A stretch of DNA of 10,032 bases from Candidatus Komeilibacteria bacterium RIFCSPLOWO2_01_FULL_45_10 (GTDB taxonomy: Bacteria; Patescibacteriota; Patescibacteriia; UBA1558; UBA10009): NCBI GenBank assembly GCA_001818835.1, contig MHKL01000007.1, forward strand, positions 1 to 10,032, read 5' to 3'. Under the pieces are notes generated by a model, which saw only the letters and a program-made list of their open reading frames with translations, did no database searches and had not been told where the DNA came from. Numbering within the stretch: position 1 is the stretch's first letter; each line of letters starts with the position of its first letter. The position numbers and the translations under genes are program-made. This document shows positions 1 through 6,521 of this stretch, one piece after another.

Positions 1-314
1 ACATTTCCCTTGCGCCCAAGCAGTTTCACTGTGCTTATTCCTATCGGATTAGGCCTTCCGGGGCATCTGCACGCAAGAATTCCAACAAGCGGAACATCCT
101 CCCTTCCCTGCGGATGGTGCTTCATGACTTTATGTTTTACCTTATCCATCCAGTATATCACTATTATGTGCGAATAATCCTCAATTCCATCAAGCGCTTC
201 AGAAAGTTTCTTGTCTATGGTAATTTCAGAAACCAGATTGCGCCATTTCCCGAAATGCGGCTGTTTCTCGGAATTCCTTACAAATCCGATTGGTTTTATA
301 TTTATCCCTGCCAT
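1..314 (-). CDS. trmO: TrmO/TsaA-family tRNA methyltransferase, N-terminal part (3' end beyond window)
   Basis: The visible 104 codons start with ATG at 314-312 and run off the left edge. The protein opens with a PIGFVRNS-type first strand, continues through a DGIEDYSHIIVIYWMDK segment and an HHPQGRED stretch, and then reaches RPNPIGIS at about residues 89-96. These are hallmarks of the TrmO/YaeB (UPF0066) beta-barrel family. That family uses S-adenosylmethionine to N6-methylate the t6A base at position 37 of tRNA-Thr. The usual ATRSPxRPNPIG loop reads ACRCPGRPNPIG here, so two cysteines replace Thr and Ser. The start lies 15 bases after the copper ATPase stop, with a G-rich stretch just upstream. 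It probably shares the transcript but is functionally a separate housekeeping gene. Family membership is firm; substrate is inferred. Confidence 0.85.
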   Translation of the reverse strand, partial: MAGINIKPIGFVRNSEKQPHFGKWRNLVSEITIDKKLSEALDGIEDYSHIIVIYWMDKVKHKVMKHHPQGREDVPLVGILACRCPGRPNPIGISTVKLLGRKGN

Positions 315-329
315 AGCAATTCCCCCAAT

Positions 330-2894
330 TCATTTTATTTTTGCCTTGTAAGTGCGCATTAAAAGCGAATTCCCGACAACGCTTATGCTGCTGAATGCCA
401 TTGCAGCAGCGGCAATCATGGGATTCAGCAGAATCCCGAAAGGCGCATAAAGGATTCCTGCGGCAATCGGAATCCCGACAGTATTGTATATGAATGCCCA
501 GAAAAGATTCTGCTTTATTTTCCTTATGGTATAGGCGCTCAAATCTATTGCGGTTACCACATCCCTCAAATCATCCTTTATCAGCACAATATTCCCTGTT
601 TCCATTGCAATGTCTGTGCCAGAACCAATTGCAATTCCAATATCTGCCTGCGCAAGCGCGGGCGCATCATTAATCCCGTCGCCCACAAACGCAACTTTTT
701 TGCTCAGTGCCTGAAGCTTCTTCACCTCATTTGCCTTTTGTGCAGGAAGGACATTTGCAAGCACCACATCAATCCCGAGGGATTTTGCGATTGCCTTTCC
801 AACGCGCTCATTGTCACCGGTTATTATTGCAACCTCCTTTCCCAGCTTATGGAGCATTCCAACGGCTTCCTTAGAGTATTCCTTAAGCGTGTCTGCAACG
901 GCAATTATGCCAATTGCCTTTCCTGCATATGCGACGCGCATTGCGGTCTTGCCCTGATTCTCAATTTCAGCAATTTTATTTTCAAGGTGCGCAAAGTTAA
1001 TTCGGTTTTTATCCATGAGCAGTTTATTTCCCACAAGGATTTTCTGCCTGTAAAATGCCTTTACGCCCATTCCGGGAAGCGCCTCAAAGTTTTTCGCTTC
1101 AGAAATGCGCAATTTGCGCTGCCTTGCCTTCTTTATTATTGCTTCCCCCAAGGGATGTTCTGAGGCATATTCAGCAATAGCAGCAATCCTCAGCAGTTCA
1201 TTCTCGCCAATGCCTTTAACTGCAACAATGTCAGTAACAGCGGGCTCGCCTTTTGTGAGCGTTCCTGTTTTGTCAAAAACAATTGTTGTCAATTTGTGCG
1301 CGGTTTCAAGAGCCTCCGCGCTTTTAATCAATATGCCGTGCTCCGCTGCTTTCCCAGAGCCAACCATTATTGCTGTGGGAGTTGCAAGCCCGAGGGCGCA
1401 AGGGCATGCAATTATGAGAACTGCAATAAATATTGCAAGCGCAAAAAGGAAGGAAAAGCCAAGCAGCATCCAGAGCGCAAATGCAATTATTGCAACTGCA
1501 ATAAATATTGCAAGCGCAAAAAGGAAGGAAAAGCCAAGCAGCATCCAGAGCGCAAATGCAATTATTGCAATTGCAATAACAGCAGGCACGAAATAGCCGG
1601 AAACAATGTCCGCAAGCCTTTGTATTGGCGCCTTTGATGCCTGCGCCTCCTCAACAATCTTTATTATCTGCATCAGCATTGTGTCCTTTCCGATTTTTGT
1701 CGCCCTGAATTTCAGCAGGCCTGATTTGTTCAATGTAGCGCCAATTACAACATCCCCTGCTTTTTTATCAACAGGCATGCTCTCTCCTGTTATTACCTTC
1801 TCATCAACCGCTGAAAATCCTGAAACCACAATCCCGTCAACAGGGATTTTTTCCCCTGGCCTTACAACAACAATGTCCCCTATCTTAACCTGCTCAATCG
1901 GAATTTCAACTTCCTTCCCGTTGCGCAGAATCCTTGCGGTTTTCGCCTGCAAGCCGATTAATTTTTTTATTGCCTCCGAGGTTTTGCCCTTAACAATCGC
2001 CTCAAAAAGCCTTCCAAGCACAATTAATGTGATGATTATTGCCGCAGTGTCAAAATACAATTTAGCCTGCTCCGCAAAAATCTGCGGAACAAAAACAACA
2101 GCAGCGCTGTAAATGTATGCTGCCGAAGTGCCAACAGCAATCAGCGTGTTCATGTCAGCAGTGAAATTGCGCAGCGCAATCCACGCGCCCCTGTAAAACT
2201 GCCATCCCACATAAAACTGCACAGGCGTTGCAAGAACCAGGAGCAGGAATGGATTCTGCAATATCTGCGGCGCAAATCCGAAAAATTCAGGGAAAGAGCC
2301 GATAAATATTGGAATGCTCAAAATTGCCCCAACCACAAACTTAATTTTCAGTGCATTTATTTCATGCTCCCTTGCTTTTTTCTCCCTGTCAACAAACTCT
2401 TCCTTCTCCTCAAATGCCTCATAACCTGAATTTTTTATCGCCTTTATTATTTTATTTGCATCAATAATTGCAGTGTTAAATGTTATTGTTGCCCTTTCAT
2501 TCGGGAAATCCACATCATATTTCACAATTCCTTTCACTTTTGAAAGCGCCCTGCTCACAATGCCCGCGCAGTGCGGGGAATGCATGCCAATTACCTTGAA
2601 TTTTGCAGTCGCAATTCCCTTTTTCGCTTCCCCCACTTCCAGTTCCTTGTTGTTTTCAGTCGCCTCAATCACCCCATAGCCTGTTTTCTTTACGGCCTTC
2701 ATCAATTCGGTTTCATTCGTTTTTGCAGGGTCAAATTCAATATTCGCATGCTCATTCGCAAAATTCACATTTGCGCTTTTAACGCCCTTTGCGTGGGAGA
2801 GCGAGCGCTCAATGGTTAATGCGCAGCTTGCACAGTGCATTCCTGTAACGCCTATTGAAATCTTCTTTGCATTATCCTTTGTCATATTTACCAT
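330..2894 (-). CDS. copA: CopA-type Cu(I)-exporting P1B-1 ATPase with an internal 25-residue duplication
   Basis: This 854-residue heavy-metal P-type ATPase is predicted to pump Cu(I) out of the cytosol using ATP. HMA domain 1 carries GMHCASC (C21, C24). HMA domain 2 has GMHSPHC at 103-109, with Ser in place of the first Cys. Membrane helices follow, then the actuator TGE (369-371), the intramembrane CPC (497-499), the phosphorylated Asp of DKTGTLT (D541), the HP motif (580-581), GDGIND (738-743), YN (803-804) and MAFSS (832-836). CPC plus YN plus MxxSS is the Cu(I) class signature. Residues 443-467 are repeated exactly as 468-492, so the protein is 25 residues longer than it would otherwise be, with an added hydrophobic span before CPC. 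ATG at 2894 directly abuts the stop of a 12-codon ORF, so translation is probably coupled; a second ATG at 2885 is possible. Family call is near certain; functionality with the duplication is open. Confidence 0.96.
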   Translation of the reverse strand: MVNMTKDNAKKISIGVTGMHCASCALTIERSLSHAKGVKSANVNFANEHANIEFDPAKTNETELMKAVKKTGYGVIEATENNKELEVGEAKKGIATAKFKVIGMHSPHCAGIVSRALSKVKGIVKYDVDFPNERATITFNTAIIDANKIIKAIKNSGYEAFEEKEEFVDREKKAREHEINALKIKFVVGAILSIPIFIGSFPEFFGFAPQILQNPFLLLVLATPVQFYVGWQFYRGAWIALRNFTADMNTLIAVGTSAAYIYSAAVVFVPQIFAEQAKLYFDTAAIIITLIVLGRLFEAIVKGKTSEAIKKLIGLQAKTARILRNGKEVEIPIEQVKIGDIVVVRPGEKIPVDGIVVSGFSAVDEKVITGESMPVDKKAGDVVIGATLNKSGLLKFRATKIGKDTMLMQIIKIVEEAQASKAPIQRLADIVSGYFVPAVIAIAIIAFALWMLLGFSFLFALAIFIAVAIIAFALWMLLGFSFLFALAIFIAVLIIACPCALGLATPTAIMVGSGKAAEHGILIKSAEALETAHKLTTIVFDKTGTLTKGEPAVTDIVAVKGIGENELLRIAAIAEYASEHPLGEAIIKKARQRKLRISEAKNFEALPGMGVKAFYRQKILVGNKLLMDKNRINFAHLENKIAEIENQGKTAMRVAYAGKAIGIIAVADTLKEYSKEAVGMLHKLGKEVAIITGDNERVGKAIAKSLGIDVVLANVLPAQKANEVKKLQALSKKVAFVGDGINDAPALAQADIGIAIGSGTDIAMETGNIVLIKDDLRDVVTAIDLSAYTIRKIKQNLFWAFIYNTVGIPIAAGILYAPFGILLNPMIAAAAMAFSSISVVGNSLLMRTYKAKIK
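1419..1568. repeat. Perfect 75-bp tandem duplication inside copA
   Basis: Bases 1419-1493 and 1494-1568 are identical, and the period continues exactly for two more bases before degrading around 1579. The unit is 25 codons long and in frame. It duplicates [12 protein letters not shown] plus [13 protein letters not shown], the end of one membrane helix and the start of the CPC-bearing helix. The absence of even silent differences means the event is very recent or is an assembly artefact. Confidence 0.97.
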
Positions 2895-2933
2895 TTATCC
2901 GCAGCATCCGTGTTTTTTCTTTTTCTCTCCCAT
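2895..2933 (-). CDS. 12-residue Lys/Cys-rich leader-like peptide immediately upstream of copA
   Basis: A 13-codon ORF (stop included) encodes MGEKKKKHGCCG. It has the textbook SD sequence GGAGGT (2941-2946) seven bases before its ATG, and its TAA (2897-2895) is followed at once by the copA ATG. No comparable SD lies directly before the copA start, so ribosomes may enter copA by finishing this ORF. The peptide is four lysines followed by His-Gly-Cys-Cys-Gly, a plausible soft-metal ligand set. It could be a translated small protein, a metal-sensing leader, or merely a coupling device. I know no family for it. The strong SD and zero-base spacing are what support it; length alone gives no coding evidence. 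Confidence 0.5.
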   Translation of the reverse strand: MGEKKKKHGCCG

Positions 2934-2940
2934 AAAACCG

Positions 2941-2946
2941 ACCTCC
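2941..2946 (-). promoter_or_regulatory. Strong Shine-Dalgarno for the 12-codon ORF / copA
   Basis: GGAGGT on the minus strand lies seven bases upstream of the ATG at 2933. It fits the small ORF start and lies too far (46 bases) from the copA ATG to serve it directly, which is the main reason to think the small ORF is translated. Confidence 0.7.
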
Positions 2947-2953
2947 ACTCTTT

Positions 2954-3139
2954 TTATTTTATGCTTACTTCGCATTTCCTGTCCGAGTATGCACAAACAA
3001 CGCAGCAGGAGCCCTTAGGCGCTTTTATGAGCCTGCCGCATTTCTTGCAAATGTGAAATGCAAGGCATTTTCCTTTTGGAATTTCAATGCCCTGCACTGC
3101 CCCGCAATATGGGCATTTGAGGTTTGCAATTTCTGCCAT
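2954..3139 (-). CDS. GDCCVxC-type small cysteine-rich (zinc-ribbon-like) protein
   Basis: This 61-residue soluble protein has nine cysteines. CPYC (C9, C12) and CKKC (C31, C34) form a zinc-ribbon-like pair of knuckles, C25 lies between them, and GSCCVVCAYSDRKC (44-56) closes the chain. The last segment matches the GDCCVxC-type small (seleno)protein family as I remember it, with Ser replacing Asp. No function is established for that family; from memory, members occur with mercury and other heavy-metal genes, so metal or thiol binding is likely. The ATG follows the stop of the DUF5676-like gene with no spacer, and the gene ends 20 bases before the small ORF that leads copA. Cytosolic location is inferred from the lack of any signal or hydrophobic span. 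Confidence 0.82.
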   Translation of the reverse strand: MAEIANLKCPYCGAVQGIEIPKGKCLAFHICKKCGRLIKAPKGSCCVVCAYSDRKCEVSIK

Positions 3140-3418
3140 TTACTTCTCCTTGCAGCATACGTACTTGCAAACCGCCGCGAACACTATGCCTATTATCGCT
3201 CCGGCAACTGCACTAGCAATCAAGCCCGCAACAAACCTTACAGGCCCTATTGAAATTGCCGATGCCTGCTGCAATACTATGCCATGGAACCAGGTCCTTG
3301 CAAGCTCAAGCATCAGTTGCGGGGCAATTGCAAATGCCGCCACACAAATAACATACAGCACCGTGACTATTGCGCCGCCAGCTATTGCAGCATTTTTTAT
3401 GTCATAAATGCCCTTCAT
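3140..3418 (-). CDS. DUF5676-like two-helix membrane protein
   Basis: This 92-residue protein has two hydrophobic spans (about 10-34 and 60-84). A loop between them contains TWFHGI, and a short tail CKYVCCKEK (84-92) holds three cysteines. The layout of helix, LxxARxxFHGI-like loop, Gly/Ala-rich helix ending near the C terminus, and total length resembles the DUF5676 membrane family, which I recall near heavy-metal transport genes. Function is unknown. The cysteine cluster at the likely cytosolic end of helix 2 could bind metal. Its start overlaps the stop of the CPFC membrane gene (ATGA), and its TAA directly precedes the next ATG, which implies tight co-translation. The family assignment is from remembered pattern, not a search. 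Confidence 0.65.
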   Translation of the reverse strand: MKGIYDIKNAAIAGGAIVTVLYVICVAAFAIAPQLMLELARTWFHGIVLQQASAISIGPVRFVAGLIASAVAGAIIGIVFAAVCKYVCCKEK

Positions 3419-3885
3419 TTTTGCACCTCCCTTTTATTTAGCATTTCCCCTTTTTTAACATTTCTGATTGATGAAAATGAGAAATAAATGGCAATGAGCA
3501 TGAGCGCAATGCTTAAAATCCTTAATTCAAGCCTGTAGGGCGCGAAGATTGCAAAGCTCCCTGAAATTCCCAGCAGTGAAAATATGAGGAGATTGCAGAA
3601 GGGGCATGTTATTGCAAGGAAGCCCGCTGCAGAGCCGCAGATTGCTGATGCGCCTGCTCTTTTTCCGGATTTTTTTATTTCATTATTATAAACAATCAAG
3701 GAAACCACAATTCCGAAAAGCACAGCGAATGCTGACAAAAAGGCGTAATCCCAGATTGTTTTTTCAATCATCCCGCCAACCCTGAAAAATGGGTTTTCAA
3801 TCAGGCCTGTAAAAAGGCCGAAGAGAAGATAAATGCCAATTGCGGAAACAGCAAATATCCCGGAATATTTTATTTTTGCATCCAT
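3415..3885 (-). CDS. Four-helix membrane protein with intramembrane CPFC motif, function unknown
   Basis: The protein is 156 residues with predicted helices at about 8-30, 44-67, 79-113 and 119-140, and a basic tail. Helix 3 contains TCPFC (C94, C97) followed by NLLIFSLLGISG, with a further Cys at 83. Small archaeal and bacterial membrane proteins with a CPxC-type pair in a Gly-rich helix, then a PY-x-LELRILSI-like entry to the last helix, resemble this one, but I know of no proven function. A Cys pair inside the membrane could handle Cu(I)/Hg(II) or shuttle disulfide electrons, which would suit either side of this locus. ATG lies nine bases after the ferredoxin-like stop, with GAGGGG in that gap serving as SD. 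It is not a CcdA paralogue: too few helices and only one Cys motif. Confidence 0.8.
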   Translation of the reverse strand: MDAKIKYSGIFAVSAIGIYLLFGLFTGLIENPFFRVGGMIEKTIWDYAFLSAFAVLFGIVVSLIVYNNEIKKSGKRAGASAICGSAAGFLAITCPFCNLLIFSLLGISGSFAIFAPYRLELRILSIALMLIAIYFSFSSIRNVKKGEMLNKREVQK

Positions 3886-3894
3886 TCTTTCCCC

Positions 3895-4233
3895 TCAGCA
3901 GCAGTGCAATTCCTTCGGTTTCTTCCCTTCCTTCCCGAAGGGATTGCCGTATTTCCTTATGTTCCCAATCATCCTCTTGTTTGCATCGGTTTCCTTCCCA
4001 TTTGCAGCAAGTTTTGCCCTTTCATCCGCAAAATCCAAATCCAGATTTGCAGGGCACAATTGCTTGCAGGCCTTGCAGAGCGTGCAAACAAAGAATATCT
4101 CGCTTTCAATTTTGCCCTTCATTAATTTTGCCTTTCCGCGCGCGCTTACGCTTTCATCAAGCAGCGCCCTGTACACAGGGCAGTTTGCCTTGCACAATCC
4201 GCACTCGCTGCACTTCTCATAATCCACATTCAT
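3895..4233 (-). CDS. Double [4Fe-4S] ferredoxin-like subunit of a split GlcF/HdrD-type oxidoreductase, ending in Cys-Cys
   Basis: The 112 residues contain two four-cysteine cluster motifs: CSECGLCKANCP (C8, C11, C14, C18) and CTLCKACKQLCP (C50, C53, C56, C60). They have the spacing of the N-terminal half of GlcF, LldE/LutB or HdrC/HdrD proteins. The other half of such proteins, the CCG domains, is encoded separately two genes upstream. The start overlaps the glcD-like stop by ATGA, so the two are co-translated. The role is probably electron transfer between the flavin and the CCG-domain cofactor. The chain ends KKPKELHCC, an unusual terminal Cys pair, possibly a relic of the lost CCG domain or a functional thiol. 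Cytosolic or membrane-peripheral; electron partner unknown. Confidence 0.88.
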   Translation of the reverse strand: MNVDYEKCSECGLCKANCPVYRALLDESVSARGKAKLMKGKIESEIFFVCTLCKACKQLCPANLDLDFADERAKLAANGKETDANKRMIGNIRKYGNPFGKEGKKPKELHCC

Positions 4234-5402
4234 ATTATTTTCCCCCTGTTGAATATTCCTTCAGGGTCAAATTTTTCCTTGAGCCTTTTAATTTTATCTT
4301 TTATTTTGGCATCAGCAAATTCCCTTTTTGTTATGCCAATTCCGTGCTCCCCGCTCACAGTCCCATTAAGCGCCCTAACCTTCAAATAAAACGCGCCAAG
4401 CATTTCCTTCTGCTCTGGCTTCAGCCTCACATGGATTATTCCATCGGCAATATGCGCATAGAATGGAAGCCTGTGTGAATTTACAAATTCAATAAATTCA
4501 GGAATCTTTTCTTTCGGGATTTGCGGGTCTTCAATTACAGAAAATCCAGACGTAGTCAGCTTCGGCCCTATTCCAAGGCGCAGGGTTTTTGCGTCCCGCA
4601 TTTCCATTCCCTTAAGCGCCCCGGACTCATCCGCGCGCTCCGCAAGCAGGTAATAGCAGTTTTCAAGCCCAGCAATAACCGCGGCAGCCGGGTTTACTGC
4701 CTCAATTGAAAGTGCGCTTTCAGAATTCCTGAGCTCTTCAGCTTTTAAAAGCAGCTCTTCCAGGGAATTGAATTTAAAAAGGTCCATCGATTTTTCGATT
4801 ACAGCCTCATGCAGCCTGAGTTTTGCCTCGACAATTATTCCAAGCGTTCCTTCAGTGCCGCAGGTTTCTTCAGCATTTGTTTTGCGCAGGTTCCCGAATC
4901 CATCAACTATCTGCACTTCCATAACCCATTTCTCCATTTTGCCAAAGCGCATCGCATGCAATCCCGAAGCATTTGTCGCAATCATCCCCGCAATGCTGCA
5001 TACGCTCCGGGAAGCGGGCTCCACAGGCAGGCATAAATTGCATTTCCGCAGCTCAAGGTTCAGCTGTGCAACAACAATCCCGGGCTCAACAACCGCATAT
5101 TTCTCCTTTTCATTTATTTCAATTATTTTATTCATCCTGCTCAAATCAACAACAATTGAATTCTGCGGAACTGCTGCGCCCGCAAGCCCTGTTCCTGCTC
5201 CGCGCGCAACAACATCAATTTTATTTGCAAGCGCAAATTTAACAATCTTCTGCACCTCCTCTTTGCCCTCCGGCCAAACCACAGCAAGTGCAGTCCCGCG
5301 CACCTGCGAAGCATCGCTGTTGTATGCGAGCAGGACTTCCTTTTCCGCAGAGAATTCTTTCCCAAAAGCCTTGCGCATTTCCTGCATTATTGCGGAATTC
5401 AT
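4230..5402 (-). CDS. glcD: GlcD/D-lactate dehydrogenase-type FAD-linked oxidoreductase
   Basis: This 390-residue flavoprotein has an N-terminal FAD-binding (PCMH-type) domain with ARGAGTGLAGAAVP (66-79), SIAGMIATNASG (136-147) and GTEGTLGIIVEA (182-193). A C-terminal FAD-oxidase domain ends in SGEHGIG (350-356) and FDPEGIFNRG (378-387). Relatives oxidise D-2-hydroxy acids such as glycolate or D-lactate and pass electrons to an iron-sulfur subunit. The usual HxGDGNxH metal loop reads HIADGIIH (317-324): both His remain, but Gly and Asn are changed, so the substrate may differ. At 390 residues it is shorter than typical members of about 450-490, mostly in the middle. Both ends overlap neighbours by ATGA, placing it between its two probable iron-sulfur subunits. 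Family certain, substrate unknown. Confidence 0.92.
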   Translation of the reverse strand: MNSAIMQEMRKAFGKEFSAEKEVLLAYNSDASQVRGTALAVVWPEGKEEVQKIVKFALANKIDVVARGAGTGLAGAAVPQNSIVVDLSRMNKIIEINEKEKYAVVEPGIVVAQLNLELRKCNLCLPVEPASRSVCSIAGMIATNASGLHAMRFGKMEKWVMEVQIVDGFGNLRKTNAEETCGTEGTLGIIVEAKLRLHEAVIEKSMDLFKFNSLEELLLKAEELRNSESALSIEAVNPAAAVIAGLENCYYLLAERADESGALKGMEMRDAKTLRLGIGPKLTTSGFSVIEDPQIPKEKIPEFIEFVNSHRLPFYAHIADGIIHVRLKPEQKEMLGAFYLKVRALNGTVSGEHGIGITKREFADAKIKDKIKRLKEKFDPEGIFNRGKII

Positions 5403-6082
5403 ACCAAAACCTCGCCGAATTCAAGCACTTCCATCCCCTTTGGCGCATTTTCCCTGAAATGCATATAGCACAGGGGGCATGTGCTCACAAGCTTTTTTGC
5501 TGCGCAATCCTGCAGGCAGCTTTTTGCTGCTTTGTTTGCAATTTCAGGATGATTTGCCTTCATTCCCGCGCCTGCTCCGCAGCACAATGAATTTTCCCTG
5601 CTGTTTGCAAGCTCAGCAACCTCATAGCCTATATGCTTCAGTATTTTGCGCGGCTCCTCATAAATGCCTGAATGCCTTCCCAGATGGCAGGGATCATGGT
5701 AAGCAATAGGCCCCTTCCCGCTTCCATGCTCCAATTTATTCATTCTTGCATAAAGCGTTTGCGCAATGTGCTCAGCATTGAAGCCTGAGTTCTTCAGAGT
5801 TAGAAAGCACGCAGGGCAGTTTGTAATTATTTTTCCAATTCCATATTTTTTGAACAGTTCAGCATTTTTATTCTCCAAATTTTTAAAATCTTCTTTATAT
5901 CCTGCGTGTTTTACTGGGCTTCCGCAGCAGTTGAATTCAGGCAGCACAATTGCATCTATCCCAATGCGCTTCAGGATTTTGATGTAATTTTCCTCGATTT
6001 CGGGAAGCGCAAAATGCGTCAGGCACCCCGGATAATAGAGAACATTTCCCGAAGCAAGCCTGCCAAAAAATTTATTAAGCAT
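5399..6082 (-). CDS. CCG-domain (GlcF/HdrD-like) iron-sulfur subunit
   Basis: This 227-residue protein has two cysteine-rich CCG domains. The first has C20, NCCG (51-54) and CPAC (89-92). The second has PCH (C132), LCCGAGAG (166-173) and CPLC (202-205). CCG domains bind non-cubane iron-sulfur clusters in heterodisulfide reductase, or form the C-terminal part of GlcF/LldE-type subunits. I chose the ATG at 6082 because it overlaps the preceding stop by only eight bases. The longer reading frame to 6166 adds 28 residues that lie within the upstream gene and match no family feature. The stop overlaps the glcD-like start as ATGA. Together with the double [4Fe-4S] protein it makes a complete but split HdrD/GlcF. 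It could act on a hydroxy acid, a disulfide or a quinone-linked carrier; the sequence does not decide. Confidence 0.88.
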   Translation of the reverse strand: MLNKFFGRLASGNVLYYPGCLTHFALPEIEENYIKILKRIGIDAIVLPEFNCCGSPVKHAGYKEDFKNLENKNAELFKKYGIGKIITNCPACFLTLKNSGFNAEHIAQTLYARMNKLEHGSGKGPIAYHDPCHLGRHSGIYEEPRKILKHIGYEVAELANSRENSLCCGAGAGMKANHPEIANKAAKSCLQDCAAKKLVSTCPLCYMHFRENAPKGMEVLEFGEVLV

Positions 6083-6314
6083 TTTTATCCAGGCACTCCT
6101 CATATCTTTCAGGATGATGGCCCATGTGCTCTTCCCACTGCTCCTGCGTATATCCAGAAGGCGCAATGCATATGTTTTCCGGGTTTTCCGCGCTTATTGC
6201 CTTTTGATAATCATCCTGGTTATTTGCAGGATTAAGCACAGCCCACATCCCGAATGCAAGCGCAATTATCAGCGCCGCAAGCACAACAATCAGAAAGATT
6301 TTTCCGTAATCCAT
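6075..6314 (-). CDS. Single-helix membrane protein with Cys/His/Met motif, function unknown
   Basis: The protein has 79 residues when read from the ATG at 6314. The in-frame ATG at 6341 lies inside the preceding gene and adds an uninformative GGGK stretch, so I prefer the inner start. One hydrophobic span (5-27) is followed by a soluble tail. The tail holds C49, then APSGYTQEQWEEHMGHHPERYEEC (51-74) with H63, M64, H66, H67 and C74. The pattern PxGYTxxxWxxHMxHHPxxYxxC looks like a conserved motif rather than random sequence, and its Cys, His and Met side chains suit copper binding. With a short basic N terminus the tail is probably outside the cell. The gene sits one base after the DUF2933-like stop. 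I recognise no named family with confidence. Confidence 0.78.
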   Translation of the reverse strand: MDYGKIFLIVVLAALIIALAFGMWAVLNPANNQDDYQKAISAENPENICIAPSGYTQEQWEEHMGHHPERYEECLDKNA

Positions 6315-6315
6315 T

Positions 6316-6519
6316 TTACCCCCCCCAATGGCATTTTTCATTTTTTTCCTTGCTTTCTTTGCCGCCGTGCATATCCCGCATCAGCAACAAATGCATTATC
6401 GGGCACAAGAGCACAACAGCAAGCAGCAAATAACTCTGGTTAACCCCAAATACAAAAAATGCGGCAATTGCTGCAACCGGAATCAAACAGCAAAGCAGCA
6501 TCAGAAGTTTCATGTTCAT
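6316..6519 (-). CDS. DUF2933-like two-helix small membrane protein
   Basis: This 67-residue protein has two hydrophobic spans (about 4-25 and 29-47). The order LLMLLCCLIPVA, a second helix with LLCPIMHLLLM, then RDMHGG and a short charged tail matches the DUF2933 family, whose members are tiny membrane proteins commonly found in copper/heavy-metal resistance clusters. Function is unknown. Potential metal ligands are C10, C11, C39, H43, H51, M50, C63 and H64. The ATG at 6519 is two bases past the lipoprotein stop. Its last codons run through eight consecutive G residues into the stop, which forms the only SD-like sequence for the next gene. The family call rests on pattern memory but is strongly supported by the LLCPxMHLLLM and DMHGG signatures. 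Confidence 0.8.
   Translation of the reverse strand: MNMKLLMLLCCLIPVAAIAAFFVFGVNQSYLLLAVVLLCPIMHLLLMRDMHGGKESKEKNEKCHWGG
6319..6326. repeat. C8/G8 homopolymer at a gene boundary
   Basis: Eight consecutive C on the plus strand (G on the coding strand) encode the final Gly-Gly of the DUF2933-like protein and double as an SD-like tract for the ATG at 6314. A one-base change here, real or from sequencing, would alter the stop and could join this frame to the next gene. Confidence 0.9.
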
Positions 6520-6521
6520 TT

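Noticed and set aside
1419-1568. CRISPR or satellite repeat
   Set aside because: Two adjacent units without spacers, coding and in frame within copA.
738-2112. Long plus-strand open frames opposite copA
   Set aside because: They lie wholly antisense to a clear P-type ATPase, have no recognisable motifs and no SD, and are shadows of its codon usage.
2949-2965. AT-rich stretch before the small ORF as an archaeal TATA box
   Set aside because: It lies largely inside the end of the preceding gene, no clear BRE is visible, and a start from it would give a nearly leaderless mRNA despite a strong SD. Not excluded, but not supported.
3415-3885. CPFC membrane protein as a second CcdA
   Set aside because: Four helices and a single Cys pair in one helix do not fit CcdA, which has six helices and a redox Cys in two separate helices.
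4768-5590. Plus-strand open frames opposite the GlcD-like and CCG genes
   Set aside because: Antisense to strongly conserved enzymes; composition is Ser/Cys/His-rich as expected of a complement frame.
6083-6166. 28-residue N-terminal extension of the CCG protein
   Set aside because: It would sit entirely within the preceding gene and shows no family similarity; the ATG at 6082 fits the operon spacing.
6315-6341. ATG at 6341 for the one-helix Cys/His/Met protein
   Set aside because: It overlaps the end of the DUF2933-like gene; the ATG at 6314 leaves a one-base gap, the spacing seen elsewhere in this run.
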